From an uncultured Acidobacteriota bacterium (GTDB lineage: Bacteria > Acidobacteriota > Vicinamibacteria > Marinacidobacterales > SMYC01), in contig CAMYKY010000006.1 in the NCBI GenBank assembly GCA_947259165.1, forward strand, positions 53,211-106,625: a stretch of 53,415 bases of DNA. Direction: 5' to 3'. The position numbers were made by a program, and so were the translations under genes. The notes below the pieces were generated by a model. That model was not told where the DNA came from. It was given only the letters and a program-made list of their open reading frames with translations, and searched no databases. Shown here piece after piece: positions 35,444 to 44,694 of the stretch; position 1 is the first letter of the stretch; each line of letters begins with the position of its first letter.

Positions 35444-35760
35444 CGTCGTGTCCAAGAATACGGACGAGTCTCAAGACCCTCGTCAGCCGGGGCGTTTCGG
35501 ATAGACACGTCTACGCTTGGTTCGCCAAGGGAGGCTAGACTCCCCGGTCATGAGCACACCGATCCAACCTTTTACATTGTTGACCGTCGCCGTGGCCGGT
35601 TGGATCCGGCGAGACCAACAGGGCGCTATCGTCTATTTGCTCGAGGAGAACAGAGTCCTCAAAGCTCGTCTTCGCGGGAGGAAAACTTCGCTTCACCGAT
35701 GAAAAGCGGCGTCTTCTCGCGGTAAAGGGTAAGGCCTCCAGAGCGCCGACCGTCTCGTCT
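35444..35760 (+). mobile_element. IS remnant A: left end and transposase N-terminus
   Basis: Bases 35444-35589 are the direct repeat shared with remnant B. The transposase starts at ATG 35550 (MSTPIQPFTLLTVAVAGWIR), continues DQQGAIVYLLEENRVLKARL, the usual N-terminus of an integrase-core (rve) transposase, and then shifts frame at about 35683 (LRFTDEKRRLLAVKGKA continues in another frame). Homology ends near 35760, so the catalytic core is gone. Orientation is the same as remnant B. Confidence 0.78.
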
Positions 35761-35947
35761 TCCAACCCAAGGAGATCTGGGTCGTGGAGGAAGGGGAGGG
35801 CTTTCTCTCTTCGGTCAAGATCGTCCGCGACGATGATACGAAGGAGATCCTGACCATCCCGGCGCCGGCATCTGCCCACTCTCAAGGAGTAGTTGACCGC
35901 GGTCGCTCCGTGGTGAGCGCCGGGCCGGAACGAGCAGTGTATGGTCC

Positions 35948-36601
35948 CTATTCGGTTCTGGCTCTGAAGCCAGCCAGCCCGAGCAGCGCGGCGGCAACGA
36001 GCAGAAGAGAGGACGGCTCCGGCACCGACGTCAAACCAACACCTTCCAGGAACGGGATGAGCAACCTCGTATCGGGCTCACTCCCGCCGTCCAGGAGACT
36101 GAGCTCGATGACGATGTCGAAGTGCGTGACCGGCAGAGGCGTCAAGTCGACGATGAACTGACCCGACGACGATTCGTGCAGGATGAGCTCGTAGTCCGGC
36201 CCGAAGCTGTCGCCGGTGATCGGATCGGCCAGGTAGATTCTCGCCAGCCCAAACTCGGCGGCGGGCAAGAACACATCGTACGGAACACCCAGCTTGACGC
36301 TCTCGCCCTTGGCGACCGTTTTGGTCGTCGGGATCTTGGTTTTGTAGGTCTTCTTTGCGTCGTCACCCAGGCCGATGTTGGGAAACGGGATGGGTAGGTT
36401 GGGGGCACAGGTGGGCGGTTGACAGGGGGTGAGTGTCACGTCGGGAAAGGCGACGTACAGCCCCCCCGACCCTTTGTGAGCTATCCCCCGGCCGTTGGCA
36501 AAGATCGCTGTCGCTTCGGTCGCCGTGGCCGTCGCCAGGAGAATCAAACCCACCCACCAAGCTGACACCACTTTGGTCCCGCGAGAATTGTCTCGAGACA
36601 T
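35948..36601 (-). CDS. PEP-CTERM protein with PAAR/DUF4150-like domain
   Basis: A 217-residue secreted protein. ATG 36601 opens a signal peptide (VVSAWWVGLILLATATATEA). Residues about 35-100 (IFANGRGIAHKGSGGLYVAF, PDVTLTP and NLPIPFPNIGLG) resemble DUF4150 PAAR-like spike-tip domains, with the typical FPDV and PxPxPN pattern. A beta-rich segment follows, and the C-terminus is a clear PEP-CTERM sorting signal (VPEPSSLLLVAAALLGLAGF plus basic tail). PEP-CTERM proteins are processed by exosortase and exported to the cell surface. A PAAR-like domain in such a protein is unexpected. The PAAR link is from pattern only. Confidence 0.68.
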   Translation of the reverse strand: MSRDNSRGTKVVSAWWVGLILLATATATEATAIFANGRGIAHKGSGGLYVAFPDVTLTPCQPPTCAPNLPIPFPNIGLGDDAKKTYKTKIPTTKTVAKGESVKLGVPYDVFLPAAEFGLARIYLADPITGDSFGPDYELILHESSSGQFIVDLTPLPVTHFDIVIELSLLDGGSEPDTRLLIPFLEGVGLTSVPEPSSLLLVAAALLGLAGFRARTE

Positions 36602-37313
36602 GACGTTCCTCCCTATCGCCACGGGCGCATTCGAAGGGGTACAAACCGGTTACGGTTACAAAATTGAAGCAAGAATCGTACCGCGGCATGTCGTCGGAAC
36701 GGCGTAGGCCCCCAAGTTATTTCAATGGAGCGTTTAGTAGGAAGGATCAATCGGTCGAGGACGCTCGGCCAGCAATGTTCCGAGTAAAGCTGTCCGACAG
36801 GTCTTGGGAGCCGCACGCGCCTAAGTTGAATGCTGCGCGGCTTTTGTCCCGGCGACACCCCTCCGTAAGCTATTCCGACGGGCGGACGAGACCCGGCCTT
36901 TGATGATCTTGTTCTTCTCGATCACAACAACGGCACGACTCCGATGGGAGCTCGAACCATTCGACGTCACAAACCTCACAACAAACCAAAGGCGTTCAAA
37001 GCCTCCCCCGCGCCACTCGTTCACGCCGCGAACCGCGAAGACCGTTGGGCGATGTACAAGGCACGCAACGCCAAGGTTGCGGCCTACCGCGGCGCGGCCA
37101 AACGTTTGAAGCGAGGTGAGACGGACGTACGCTTTCCTGAAGGGTGTTTTCCTCCACGACTCCCTTTCGTGGAAAGCAGGGCGCCTACCTGACGCGACTG
37201 CCGATTCGCTCCATGCCCTCATCCCCCGTCACTGCATTACCCTTCGTGTGTCTGCAATCCGATTGTCCCGCCAAAAGTTGTCGATTCGAGCTCGGTGACA
37301 CGCTTCGACATTC
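36602..37313. other. Debris region without an intact gene
   Basis: No intact gene is seen. A plus-strand frame at 36944-37192 contains REDRWAMYKARNAKVAAYRG and DVRFPEGCFPPRLPF, reminiscent of the C-terminal ends of some transposase-associated proteins (the FPxGxFxP pattern), but it has no start or other domain. The rest is uninformative. Confidence 0.35.
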
Positions 37314-37419
37314 TTGATCGCCGAGACGTCTCGCCTCCTCAGTGACAATTTCGCTCAAATCGACGGTTTCGTTCGTTCTTCGGCGACAAAAGGGTGGAAC
37401 CTCTTGCGGGGCTTGGGTG

Positions 37420-37640
37420 GCCTTCGACGCCTCGGCCATGTCCCGACGCACGGCGTCGGCGTGTTTACCCGAGCTCAGGCAGACCTCGAACTGCGCCACG
37501 TCCAGGTTCAGAGACTCGGCGTGGGCAGTCCACGGTTCGAAGGTCTTCTGATTGGCGAACAAGCGATCACGCATGTGCCAGAACTGACCCTGATCCTCGG
37601 CGCAGCGTGCCGCCTCCGCACGATACTCCGCAGCGCCGCG
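37420..37640 (-). pseudogene. Fragment of a DsbA-family thioredoxin-like gene
   Basis: Minus-strand translation gives AEYRAEAARCAEDQGQFWHM then RDRLFANQKTFEPWTAHAES, LNLDVAQFEVCLSSGKHADA and VRRDMAEASKA. This is the middle part of DsbA/thioredoxin_4-type disulfide oxidoreductases. The CxxC active site lies before this stretch and is missing. The next expected element (GVRGTPTFF) is already scrambled. The fragment ends at its 5' side about 35 bases from the left end of IS remnant B, so the insertion probably broke the gene. Confidence 0.7.
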
Positions 37641-37674
37641 TTCGCTTCCAGCCTCGTCGCATCGATTCCGAGCG

Positions 37675-38264
37675 CGTCGTGTCCAAGAATACGAACGAGC
37701 TCAAGACCCTCGTCAGCCGGGGCGTTTCGGATAGACGCGTCTACGCTTGGTTCGCCAAGGGAGGCTAGAATCCTCGGTCATGAGCACACCGATCCAGCCT
37801 TTAACATTGTTGATCGTCGTGGCGCACCTTTCTGACTGCCCATTGGGAAACCGTGGCTGCCACCGACTTTTTCACCGTCGAGGTCGCCACGTTCCATAGG
37901 CTCGTGACCTACTGTGCTCGTCGTCATCGAGCTCTCTTCGCGCAGAGCTCACGTCGCCGGAATCACTCCCGGGCCTAACAGCGCTTTCATGATGCAGGTC
38001 GGTCGAAATCTCACGCTTACGTCGAAAGGTTTGTTTCGTCGATCAAGAGCGAGTGCCTGGATCGGATGATCTTCTTCGGTGAGCAATCGCTGCGCCGCGC
38101 CATCGCCGAGTTCGTTCTTCATTATCACGGAGAGCGCAGCCATCAAGGCCTCGGTAACGGCCTTGATCGAAGCGGACGATTGCGTCGGAACTCGTCATGG
38201 CAGCGTCCGCTGTCGCGGGCGGCTGGGCGGCTTGCTCAACTATTATCATCGCGAAGCCGCGTAG
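37675..38264 (+). mobile_element. IS remnant B: transposase with internal deletions and frameshifts
   Basis: Bases 37675-37819 repeat the left end of remnant A. The transposase starts at ATG 37780 (MSTPIQPLTLLIVV), jumps after about 12 codons to the rve core (LTAHWETVAATDFFTVEVAT), shifts frame near 37915 (VIELSSRRAHVAGITPGPNS), loses more core, and continues with AYVERFVSSIKSECLDRMIF and AIAEFVLHYHGERSHQGLGN. The intact C-terminus RLGGLLNYYHREAA stops at 38264. It is clearly dead but spans both ends of the transposase. Confidence 0.85.
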
Positions 38265-38687
38265 GATTTACGGTGTGCACCACCGGGCTGGACCGGATTG
38301 CCAGGAAGCGGAGTTTTGTTTGGCGATCGCCTCTCGCGGATCCGCAATACCTTGGGCTACTCTCAGCGGGTATCGAGAAAGCCCTTGAGGATCCGGCCTT
38401 CGGCTCCATTCGAGTTTTTGGACACGAGAGCCCCGGCACCTTTAACGACTCCTGAAAAACTTTGACAGCGCCGGGCTGCGACTCCTGAAGATTCGCGAGC
38501 CCTTCCATCGTGTAGCCGCCCACGCCTTCGAAACGTTCCGATTGCAGAATGGCGTTCTCAAGACCACACCCCCTGGGTAGTGAGCAGGACTTATTCGGCC
38601 CGGCCCCAGCGAGTCAAGGCGTACGCCGCGCCAACCGTTCTTCGAGAAGTCCAAGCTCGCAGGCAGCCTGGACGAGCGGTAGTGCCG
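38265..38687. other. Region without a recognised gene
   Basis: A minus-strand frame (about 38330-38560) reads RFEGVGGYTMEGLANLQESQ then PGAVKVFQESLKVPGL, which looks protein-like, but I do not recognise it and find no good start. Nothing else is supported here. Confidence 0.3.
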
Positions 38688-40088
38688 CTACCGCGCCAGC
38701 ACGTACTCGAAGCGTACGCGCTCGCTCGACGCCCCGTTGAGTCGAAACACGATACGATGGCCGTCCACAAAGAGCACCGAGCCTTCGAGTGGACGCAGAC
38801 TTCCCGAGACGAACCGCCCGTTCGCCGGAAAGTCGAACGACCACACCGCTTCCCGGCCCGGGGTCGATATCAGCGTCGCCTCGAGAACGTTGTTACCGAT
38901 TCTTCCTGAAAGCTGATGCTCTCTCGGTGCATCGTTTTGGACCGCGACGGTTGCGCTTCCATTCGAGACGAGTATGCCCCGGTGCGCACCATTCAAAGGT
39001 CGGACGTCGAGAAAGCTCGTCACCGTCACCCGAAGTGCGCCGCTCGAATCATCGGGCACCTGCAACGCGACCGGGAGCAGCACCGTCCGCCCGTCGCTAT
39101 CGGTCGCGCCGCCGTCGGCTACCGTGAGCGTCACGTCGACGTTCTCACCGGCGCAGGTGGGGAAGGCGCGATTGACCGTCTTACCCGACGGCGTGGTCAC
39201 GCCACCCATCGCCGGAGATGCGCTGATGACCCAGTCGTGGCTGGAGGTGGCTCCGGTGGAGCAACTGGCATCGAGCTTCATGTTGCAGGAATTGCCGGGA
39301 AACGACACCGTGAAGCACGCCGTGACTTGCGACGGCGGTGGAGGATTGTCTTCGGGCGCGGGCTCCGGCTCCGGCAATGGTGGCGGCGCGGGTGCCGGTG
39401 TTGGCGACGAAGGAGGTGCGGGCGCCGTTGGAGTGGGAGCTGTCGGTGTCGGCGCGGCGTCCAAGACAGGAGGCAACGCGGGCGGCTCGTCGGTCGCCGG
39501 CTCACTAGGTAGGGCCGTGGCCGCGACCGCGCCGCCCACACCGGCTGCGACTCCGCCCACCACGGCCGCGGTTCCGATCCCCGAACCGCCGCTCACGGCC
39601 GTTCCGATTCCCGCGGCAGTGATCGTCCCCACGATGCCAGCGGTCTCGAATCCGGGGGGCAACGCTGCAAGTCCGGACTCGGTGGCTCCGACCACGATCT
39701 CCGGTTCGGCCGCCATCTCCGTCACCTCACCGGGTTGCGGGCAATCCTGCGAGACGAGCGCGGTGTACTCAGTCCCGGTGGCGTTGTTGAAAGTAACGTC
39801 GATCGCCTCGATGTAATAGATCACGCTCGAGGTTTCAGGACTCGGCTTGGGGAGCACGCTGAGAAACCCCGTGGCCGACGGTTGCATCTCGACGTAGTAG
39901 AACTTGGGGTACTTGTCTGAACGGAAATAGACCTTGGCGGTTCGGATGTCTCCACCAGGAATCATCGCGTCGACGACGGGATTGCGCGCGGGCGAGACGC
40001 ACGGCAACGGCTCGTGCACGATGTTCGGCGCAGCCGCGCTCAGGGACAGAGACAGAAGTAGCTCGTAAGCCAATACCACCGACGTCAT
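38688..40088 (-). CDS. Secreted protein with proline-rich linker and PKD-like domain
   Basis: A 466-residue exported protein. ATG 40088 opens a signal peptide (VVLAYELLLSLSLSAAAP). An N-terminal Ig-like beta domain (about 20-120; KVYFRSDKYPKFYYVEMQPS, IYYIEAIDVTFNN) is followed by a Gly/Ala-rich hydrophobic stretch (about 160-195) that may anchor the protein. A Pro/Ala linker (about 200-255) and a PKD-like domain follow (ACFTVSFPGNSCNMKLDASC, VDVTLTVADGG), then a C-terminal beta domain. Such layouts occur in Acidobacteria surface proteins of unknown role. GGAGGA lies almost against the ATG, so the exact start is uncertain. It is divergent from the kinase gene. Confidence 0.72.
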   Translation of the reverse strand: MTSVVLAYELLLSLSLSAAAPNIVHEPLPCVSPARNPVVDAMIPGGDIRTAKVYFRSDKYPKFYYVEMQPSATGFLSVLPKPSPETSSVIYYIEAIDVTFNNATGTEYTALVSQDCPQPGEVTEMAAEPEIVVGATESGLAALPPGFETAGIVGTITAAGIGTAVSGGSGIGTAAVVGGVAAGVGGAVAATALPSEPATDEPPALPPVLDAAPTPTAPTPTAPAPPSSPTPAPAPPPLPEPEPAPEDNPPPPSQVTACFTVSFPGNSCNMKLDASCSTGATSSHDWVISASPAMGGVTTPSGKTVNRAFPTCAGENVDVTLTVADGGATDSDGRTVLLPVALQVPDDSSGALRVTVTSFLDVRPLNGAHRGILVSNGSATVAVQNDAPREHQLSGRIGNNVLEATLISTPGREAVWSFDFPANGRFVSGSLRPLEGSVLFVDGHRIVFRLNGASSERVRFEYVLAR

Positions 40089-40147
40089 TCCTCCAAATGG
40101 GCACCTCAAGGAACGCAGACCGATGCACCCGCGCCGTTCAATAGGAG

Positions 40148-40170
40148 CAAGGCGCGTGCCACGCGCCTTG
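40148..40170. promoter_or_regulatory. Perfect inverted repeat in a divergent promoter region
   Basis: CAAGGCGCGTG (40148-40158), one base, then CACGCGCCTTG (40160-40170): a perfect 11-bp inverted repeat between the divergent secreted-protein and kinase genes. With a dyad of this shape it may be an operator; no T-run follows on either strand, so a terminator is less likely. Confidence 0.5.
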
Positions 40171-40386
40171 TTTCAGGTTAGCCCCGCGTGCTCAACGATT
40201 AACGCGCTCGCGCCCATCCACGGGGCAGTGATATGTGGTTTTTTCAACCCAAGTTGGTGGAGCGAGCATTTCAAATCGAAACGACCCGCGTGTGGTGCTT
40301 CCGACACATCGATGGGGTAAGCCATAGCCGTGATTGGACAAGGGGTTGGAAAGCCAGCGGCACAGTTCTTGCTGCATCAGCACACC

Positions 40387-42375
40387 ATGCGGGACACGTC
40401 TGCCTTGCCGAAGAAGTTGGGCAAGTACGAGATCCGCACTCTGCTGGGCAAAGGCAGCATGGGAATGGTTTTTCTCGCACACGATTCTGTTCTCGAGCGC
40501 GACGTCGCCGTCAAGATCATGGGTGGCACGTCCGCCTTCGACGAGCACATGCGTGAGCGCTTCGAGCGAGAGGCGAAGGCGGTCGGCCGCCTGCACCATC
40601 CGAATATCGTGACCGTGCACGACCTCGGCTACGGCCGCGAAGACCTACCGTTCATCGCGATGGAGCTTCTCGAAGGAAGCGACCTCGATGAGCTCATCGA
40701 TACCCATCAGCTGGCGCTTCCGCGAAAATTCGAAGTCCTTGCTCAAGTGTGCCGAGGGCTGAGCCACGCTCATCAAAACGGAATCGTGCACCGCGACATC
40801 AAACCCGCCAACATCTTCGTGACGACCGATGGCACCGCGAAGATCATGGACTTCGGCGTCGCCCGGTGGTCGCAGTCGTTGCAAACACAGTCGGGGCTTG
40901 TCGTCGGCACCGCTGGCTACATGGCTCCGGAGCAAATCTCCGGCCAGCGTATCGACGGACGCGCCGACGTGTTCAGTGTCGGGGTAGTGCTTTACGAAGC
41001 GCTCACCACCGAGCCGCTCTATCCCGGAGACTCGCTCGAAGCGATCTTCTTCTCGACCCTCAGCAAAAAGCCTCCGATCTTGTGTCTACCCGATGGCACC
41101 GAGCTTCCCGCGCTCCAAAAAATCCTGCATCGAGCTCTGGCGCGCCATCCCGACAAACGCTTCGAGAGCGCGGCCGATCTCGGCGACGCACTACACGCGT
41201 TCGCGGAACAACACGCGGCCGCGCTGCCCCCCGACACCATCTTCACGGCACACGCTTCGGGAGCGGCTACGCGCGAGCACCGCCAACGCCCAACAGTTCA
41301 AGCTCCGGCACCGACGCAGGTCCCCAAGCTCACGCCGACGGTCGCGCCGCGGCCTTCGGGCATGGGCCCGCGGCCTAGGCCCACGGGACGCTCGACACGT
41401 CCGCCACGCCCGCTGCGTCTCGTCGCGTCGGCGCTAGTGCTTGTCGCCGCCGCTGCCGCGGGAGCGTATTTCCTCTTGCTGCCTTCGAAGGAAGCGACGC
41501 GCTCACACGCATCCGCGCCTCCCCCACCCGATCCCGCACCGTCACCGGTCGAAAAGCCCGAAGAAAGCCTCGACATCGTGGAGCCCGTAGCTGCCGAGGC
41601 GTCCAACGCTCTACTCGCTGACGCCGCTCTGGCTTTGAGCCAAGGTCGTTTGGACGCGGCAACCGAGCTCATCACCGAAGGCGAAAGCCTCGACCCCGAC
41701 GACCCGAAGTGGGCGGCGCTGCGCGAACAGATCCGCTCGGAGCACGCCAAGGTGGAATGGAAGTCGCGCGCCCATGTCTACGTTCGCGACGGGCGCCGCT
41801 TTCTCGCGTCGGGCGAGCATCAACGAGCCATCGACTCGTTCCAAGAAGCCCTCCAGCACGACCCGACGAGTCGGGATGCCCGCGCCGGTCTCGATGAGGC
41901 CATCAACGCCCGGAGGCCCACCGACACACGCCCCGAGCCCACGCGCCGCCTCGTCGAAAGCCGGACCGAGTTCATCGCTCCACCGGCTCCTTCAGCCGAG
42001 CTTCTCGGCTTCGAATCGCAAGCCGACCTCGAGATCAAAGGGACCGCGGACCCGTTCTTCCCCGCCACCGTCCTCATCGAGCTCGATCCTATCGATGCCC
42101 GGGCGGGCGAGCCCTACGTTCTCAGGGTCAAGATCTTCAACGAGGGTTATCGCGCGATCGATCTCGAGAGTCTTCAGTTGGTCAACCGGTTCGGGAACCG
42201 GAGGACCGGCAACGGCCAGGAGATCTCGGTGCGCACGCCGACGGTCGCCGCGCAGACGACCGCCGTCGTCCACGAGATCTCGGGAATCTGGAAAGAGTCT
42301 CAAAATCGCGGTGAGATCGAGGCTACGGTAACGCTCACCGACGGCGGCAGGCTGGTCAAGAAGCTGAGCTGGTAG
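40387..42375 (+). CDS. Membrane-bound Ser/Thr protein kinase with TPR-like extracytoplasmic part
   Basis: A 662-residue PknB-type kinase. The kinase domain (about 13-275) has the Gly loop GKGSMG (21-26), Lys43 in VAVKIM, the catalytic HRD (135-137; IVHRDIKPANI), DFG (155-157) and APE (180-182), so it should be active. A Pro-rich juxtamembrane linker, a transmembrane helix (ASALVLVAAAAAGAYFLLL, about 360-380), a TPR-like helical region (LLADAALALSQGRLDAATEL; GEHQRAIDSFQEALQHDP) and a C-terminal beta domain (about 545-662) follow. ATG 40387 is chosen since the upstream frame is not kinase-like. Its 3' end overlaps the convergent FHA gene by 20 bases. Confidence 0.93.
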   Translation: MRDTSALPKKLGKYEIRTLLGKGSMGMVFLAHDSVLERDVAVKIMGGTSAFDEHMRERFEREAKAVGRLHHPNIVTVHDLGYGREDLPFIAMELLEGSDLDELIDTHQLALPRKFEVLAQVCRGLSHAHQNGIVHRDIKPANIFVTTDGTAKIMDFGVARWSQSLQTQSGLVVGTAGYMAPEQISGQRIDGRADVFSVGVVLYEALTTEPLYPGDSLEAIFFSTLSKKPPILCLPDGTELPALQKILHRALARHPDKRFESAADLGDALHAFAEQHAAALPPDTIFTAHASGAATREHRQRPTVQAPAPTQVPKLTPTVAPRPSGMGPRPRPTGRSTRPPRPLRLVASALVLVAAAAAGAYFLLLPSKEATRSHASAPPPPDPAPSPVEKPEESLDIVEPVAAEASNALLADAALALSQGRLDAATELITEGESLDPDDPKWAALREQIRSEHAKVEWKSRAHVYVRDGRRFLASGEHQRAIDSFQEALQHDPTSRDARAGLDEAINARRPTDTRPEPTRRLVESRTEFIAPPAPSAELLGFESQADLEIKGTADPFFPATVLIELDPIDARAGEPYVLRVKIFNEGYRAIDLESLQLVNRFGNRRTGNGQEISVRTPTVAAQTTAVVHEISGIWKESQNRGEIEATVTLTDGGRLVKKLSW

Positions 42376-43384
42376 GCGCGGTCGCGATGACCGACTCGAC
42401 CGAGACGATGCGGTGCTTCAACAGCGCGAGCAGAATCCGGCACACTTCGAAGTCGGGAAGGTCGCAGTGCTCGAGGACGTCGCCGACGGAGTGATGGCGG
42501 CTGATCGACGCCATCACTTCGAACACCGCGGGAGGCACCCGCCCGAGCGGGAGGGCTTTCTCGGACGTGAACACTAAACGGGTATCGGTCGAAGGAAGCT
42601 CTTTGCGGTACACCGCAACTTCGTCTTTTTGCCGCATCGCTTCGAGAAGATGCTTCTGGAGATCGCCTTCGACGGTGTCGAAATCGGGGTTCCGTCCGGG
42701 GATGTAGAAGTCGAAGCTTCCTTCGTCGAGCGCCATCAATCGGTACAACGCCTTCAAACCGCTGGCGCGCCCGACCGTGGCGTGCCGAACCGCTCCCTGA
42801 TGGATATGAAGCTTGCCTTCTCGGCCCGCGTTCAACACCCGCAGCGTTCCGGTCGCGCGATCTGACTCGATAATTTGGAGCAGAGACGTCAGCCGGATCT
42901 CGGCGATCCGCCCCGAGATCGCGCTCGACTGCTGGGGCGAGTCTTTCTTTTTCTTGAGAAGCGACTGCAGGTTCCGCACCTGCGTATCCGACGCGGGGTT
43001 GGCCGCGGGCTGAGAGCTCTCCACACCGAGCCGCACCTCGAAGAGGTTGGCCCCCACTTGAATCCGGTCGCCGTGCTTCAAGAACGCGCGATGGACGCGT
43101 TTGCCATTCAGGAACGTCCCGTTGGTGCTCCCGAGATCGTAGACCTCCGGCTGGTAGTCCTGATAGACGACCTTGGCGTGGGTGCGTGACACCGGCCCTT
43201 CGTCGAGAATGACCTCGCACTCATCGTCGCGACCGAGCACGACTTCTTCCAGCGGGAGAACACGCACCTTCCTCGCGGGACCAGGCCCTTCGACCTGGCA
43301 CAGCAGAAGCGTGTCGACACCGGCCCCGGACATGAGCTTCCCCATGTCCACCAGCTCGGTGGGACGATTATTGCGCGTAACCAT
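42356..43384 (-). CDS. FHA and DUF4388 (PatA-type) signalling protein
   Basis: A 342-residue cytoplasmic protein. The FHA domain (about 40-115) shows LGRDDECEVILDEGPVSRTH and YDLGSTNGTFLNGKRV, which bind phosphothreonine. A Lys-rich linker leads to a DUF4388 domain (about 155-260; GRIAEIRLTSLLQIIESDRA, GKLHIHQGAVRHATVG). DUF4388 is common in predicted two-component or gliding-type regulators. A helical C-terminal region follows. It is convergent with, and overlaps by 20 bases, the Ser/Thr kinase gene. Since FHA domains read kinase products, the two proteins probably belong to one pathway; that is inference. Confidence 0.92.
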   Translation of the reverse strand: MVTRNNRPTELVDMGKLMSGAGVDTLLLCQVEGPGPARKVRVLPLEEVVLGRDDECEVILDEGPVSRTHAKVVYQDYQPEVYDLGSTNGTFLNGKRVHRAFLKHGDRIQVGANLFEVRLGVESSQPAANPASDTQVRNLQSLLKKKKDSPQQSSAISGRIAEIRLTSLLQIIESDRATGTLRVLNAGREGKLHIHQGAVRHATVGRASGLKALYRLMALDEGSFDFYIPGRNPDFDTVEGDLQKHLLEAMRQKDEVAVYRKELPSTDTRLVFTSEKALPLGRVPPAVFEVMASISRHHSVGDVLEHCDLPDFEVCRILLALLKHRIVSVESVIATAPTSSAS

Positions 43385-43574
43385 GCGTTTTTAACATGGT
43401 CGCACATTTGTGCGAAGGGAGGAAGCAGCGCGCGAAGACTCGGGGGCGACCGGCGAGACCGAGGCCGCCCCTGACGAGATTGACGAGTCAAGTGCGGAGC
43501 TAGACCACAGAATGGGTCGTACTACTTCAGTGGGTTTGACGGACCGAGCATGGTCCTTATGGAAAGCGCCATCG

Positions 43575-44146
43575 CTAATGGTTCCTCTGCACGAGACCCT
43601 CGAGCTCGTCAAACCAATTGAAGATGATGTTGAATTGTTTCTTCGAACAGTCCCGGACGACTAGAAGACGTCCATCAGATGCGACGTCATAGTAATGTGC
43701 AAAGCGCGCAATGGCGCGGTCGAAGGAAATCTCGTGGAGCAGCTCGGGCGCGGAGGCACGAAACGCGGACTGATGAGAAATGGCGACGGCAAAAAACTTC
43801 CGTCCGTTCCGAAAATAGAGCTCACCCCCATCCTTCGACCAAACATGGGCGTCGCCGCCGACGGCAGACACCCGGTATGTTTCATCCTTTGGGTAGACTC
43901 GCACATAGATTTCGGGACGTCCTGACGTGTCCGATACATTGGCCAACAAACTTCCGTCGGAGGAGAACATACTTTGGTACTCGTTGGTCGGGCTCACGAG
44001 GATCGGTCGCGGCTCGCCGTCCACAGGAAACGTCCACAAATCGAAACCTGTATCCGGATGCTGTTCCGTATACGCGAGCAACGAACGTTCAGGCGACCAC
44101 GAGACGGGGCACTGGTCAAACTCACGGACTAGAAGAGGCTCGGGCC
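43575..44146 (-). pseudogene. C-terminal TolB/PD40-type propeller fragment of a kinase-family gene
   Basis: Minus-strand frame beginning inside a blade (PLLVREFDQCPVSWSPERSL), with LLAYTEQHPDTGFDLWTFPV, NVSDTSGRPEIYVRVYPKD, GGDAHVWSKDGGELYFRNGR and a normal C-terminus FNIIFNWFDELEGLVQ. This is the tail of acidobacterial Ser/Thr kinases that carry a WD40/PD40 propeller. No kinase domain or start precedes it. It meets a second such fragment, in opposite orientation, at about 44150-44190. Confidence 0.78.
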
Positions 44147-44186
44147 GACGACTCTCGCTGGGACGGACGCTCCACCGGCTGCCACT

Positions 44187-44630
44187 TTTGTGAGTCCGGT
44201 GTGGTCTCCCGACGGCAACAGGTTGGTGTTTGTAAGAGCTTATGACCTGTGGGTTTTTCGAGAGAGATGGTGAGCCGGAGCGTTTCGTGCAGACACCGGC
44301 TCTGGAACGGAGCCCACGGTTCTCTCCCGACGGGCGTTTCGTCGCCTATGCGAGCGACACCTCGGGGCGGAAGGAGGTCTACATCCGGCCCTACTTCGAA
44401 TCTGGAAGGGAGATTTTGGTCTCGACGGACGGCGGTAAGGAGCCGGTGTGGTCTCGGGATGGTTGCCAACTCTTCTATCGTCGAGACCGACAGGTGCTAG
44501 CGGTTCCCGTCGAGACGACGGCGAGAGGTTCCTCATGGTGAAAGAGGACGAAGAGCTGGCGCGCGACAAAATTCGCATCGTGCAAAACTGGTTCGACGAG
44601 CTCGAGCGGCTCACGTCGACGGAGAACTGA
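44187..44630 (+). pseudogene. Second PD40-type propeller fragment, plus strand
   Basis: Plus-strand propeller blades: VSPVWSPDGNRLVFVRAYDL, then a frameshift near 44270, ERSPRFSPDGRFVAYASDTS, GRKEVYIRPYFESGREIL and VWSRDGCQLFYRRDRQVLA. A small deletion at about 44517 joins VPVETT to ERFLMVKEDEELARDK in another frame, and the end IVQNWFDELERLTSTEN is the usual C-terminus. It is therefore broken at least twice and lacks its kinase half. An intrinsic terminator follows. Confidence 0.78.
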
Positions 44631-44661
44631 AGGGCGGTACGAACTCCATCTGTCCGGACGT

Positions 44662-44694
44662 AGCTCGAGAAAAAATGCGTCGAGCTCTTTTTTT
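44662..44694 (+). terminator. Rho-independent terminator
   Basis: A 7-bp stem, AGCTCGA (44662-44668) with TCGAGCT (44680-44686), has an 11-base A-rich loop and is followed by CTTTTTTT (44687-44694). It lies 32 bases after the stop of the plus-strand propeller fragment, in the right orientation. It is the clearest intrinsic terminator in the window. Confidence 0.85.
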
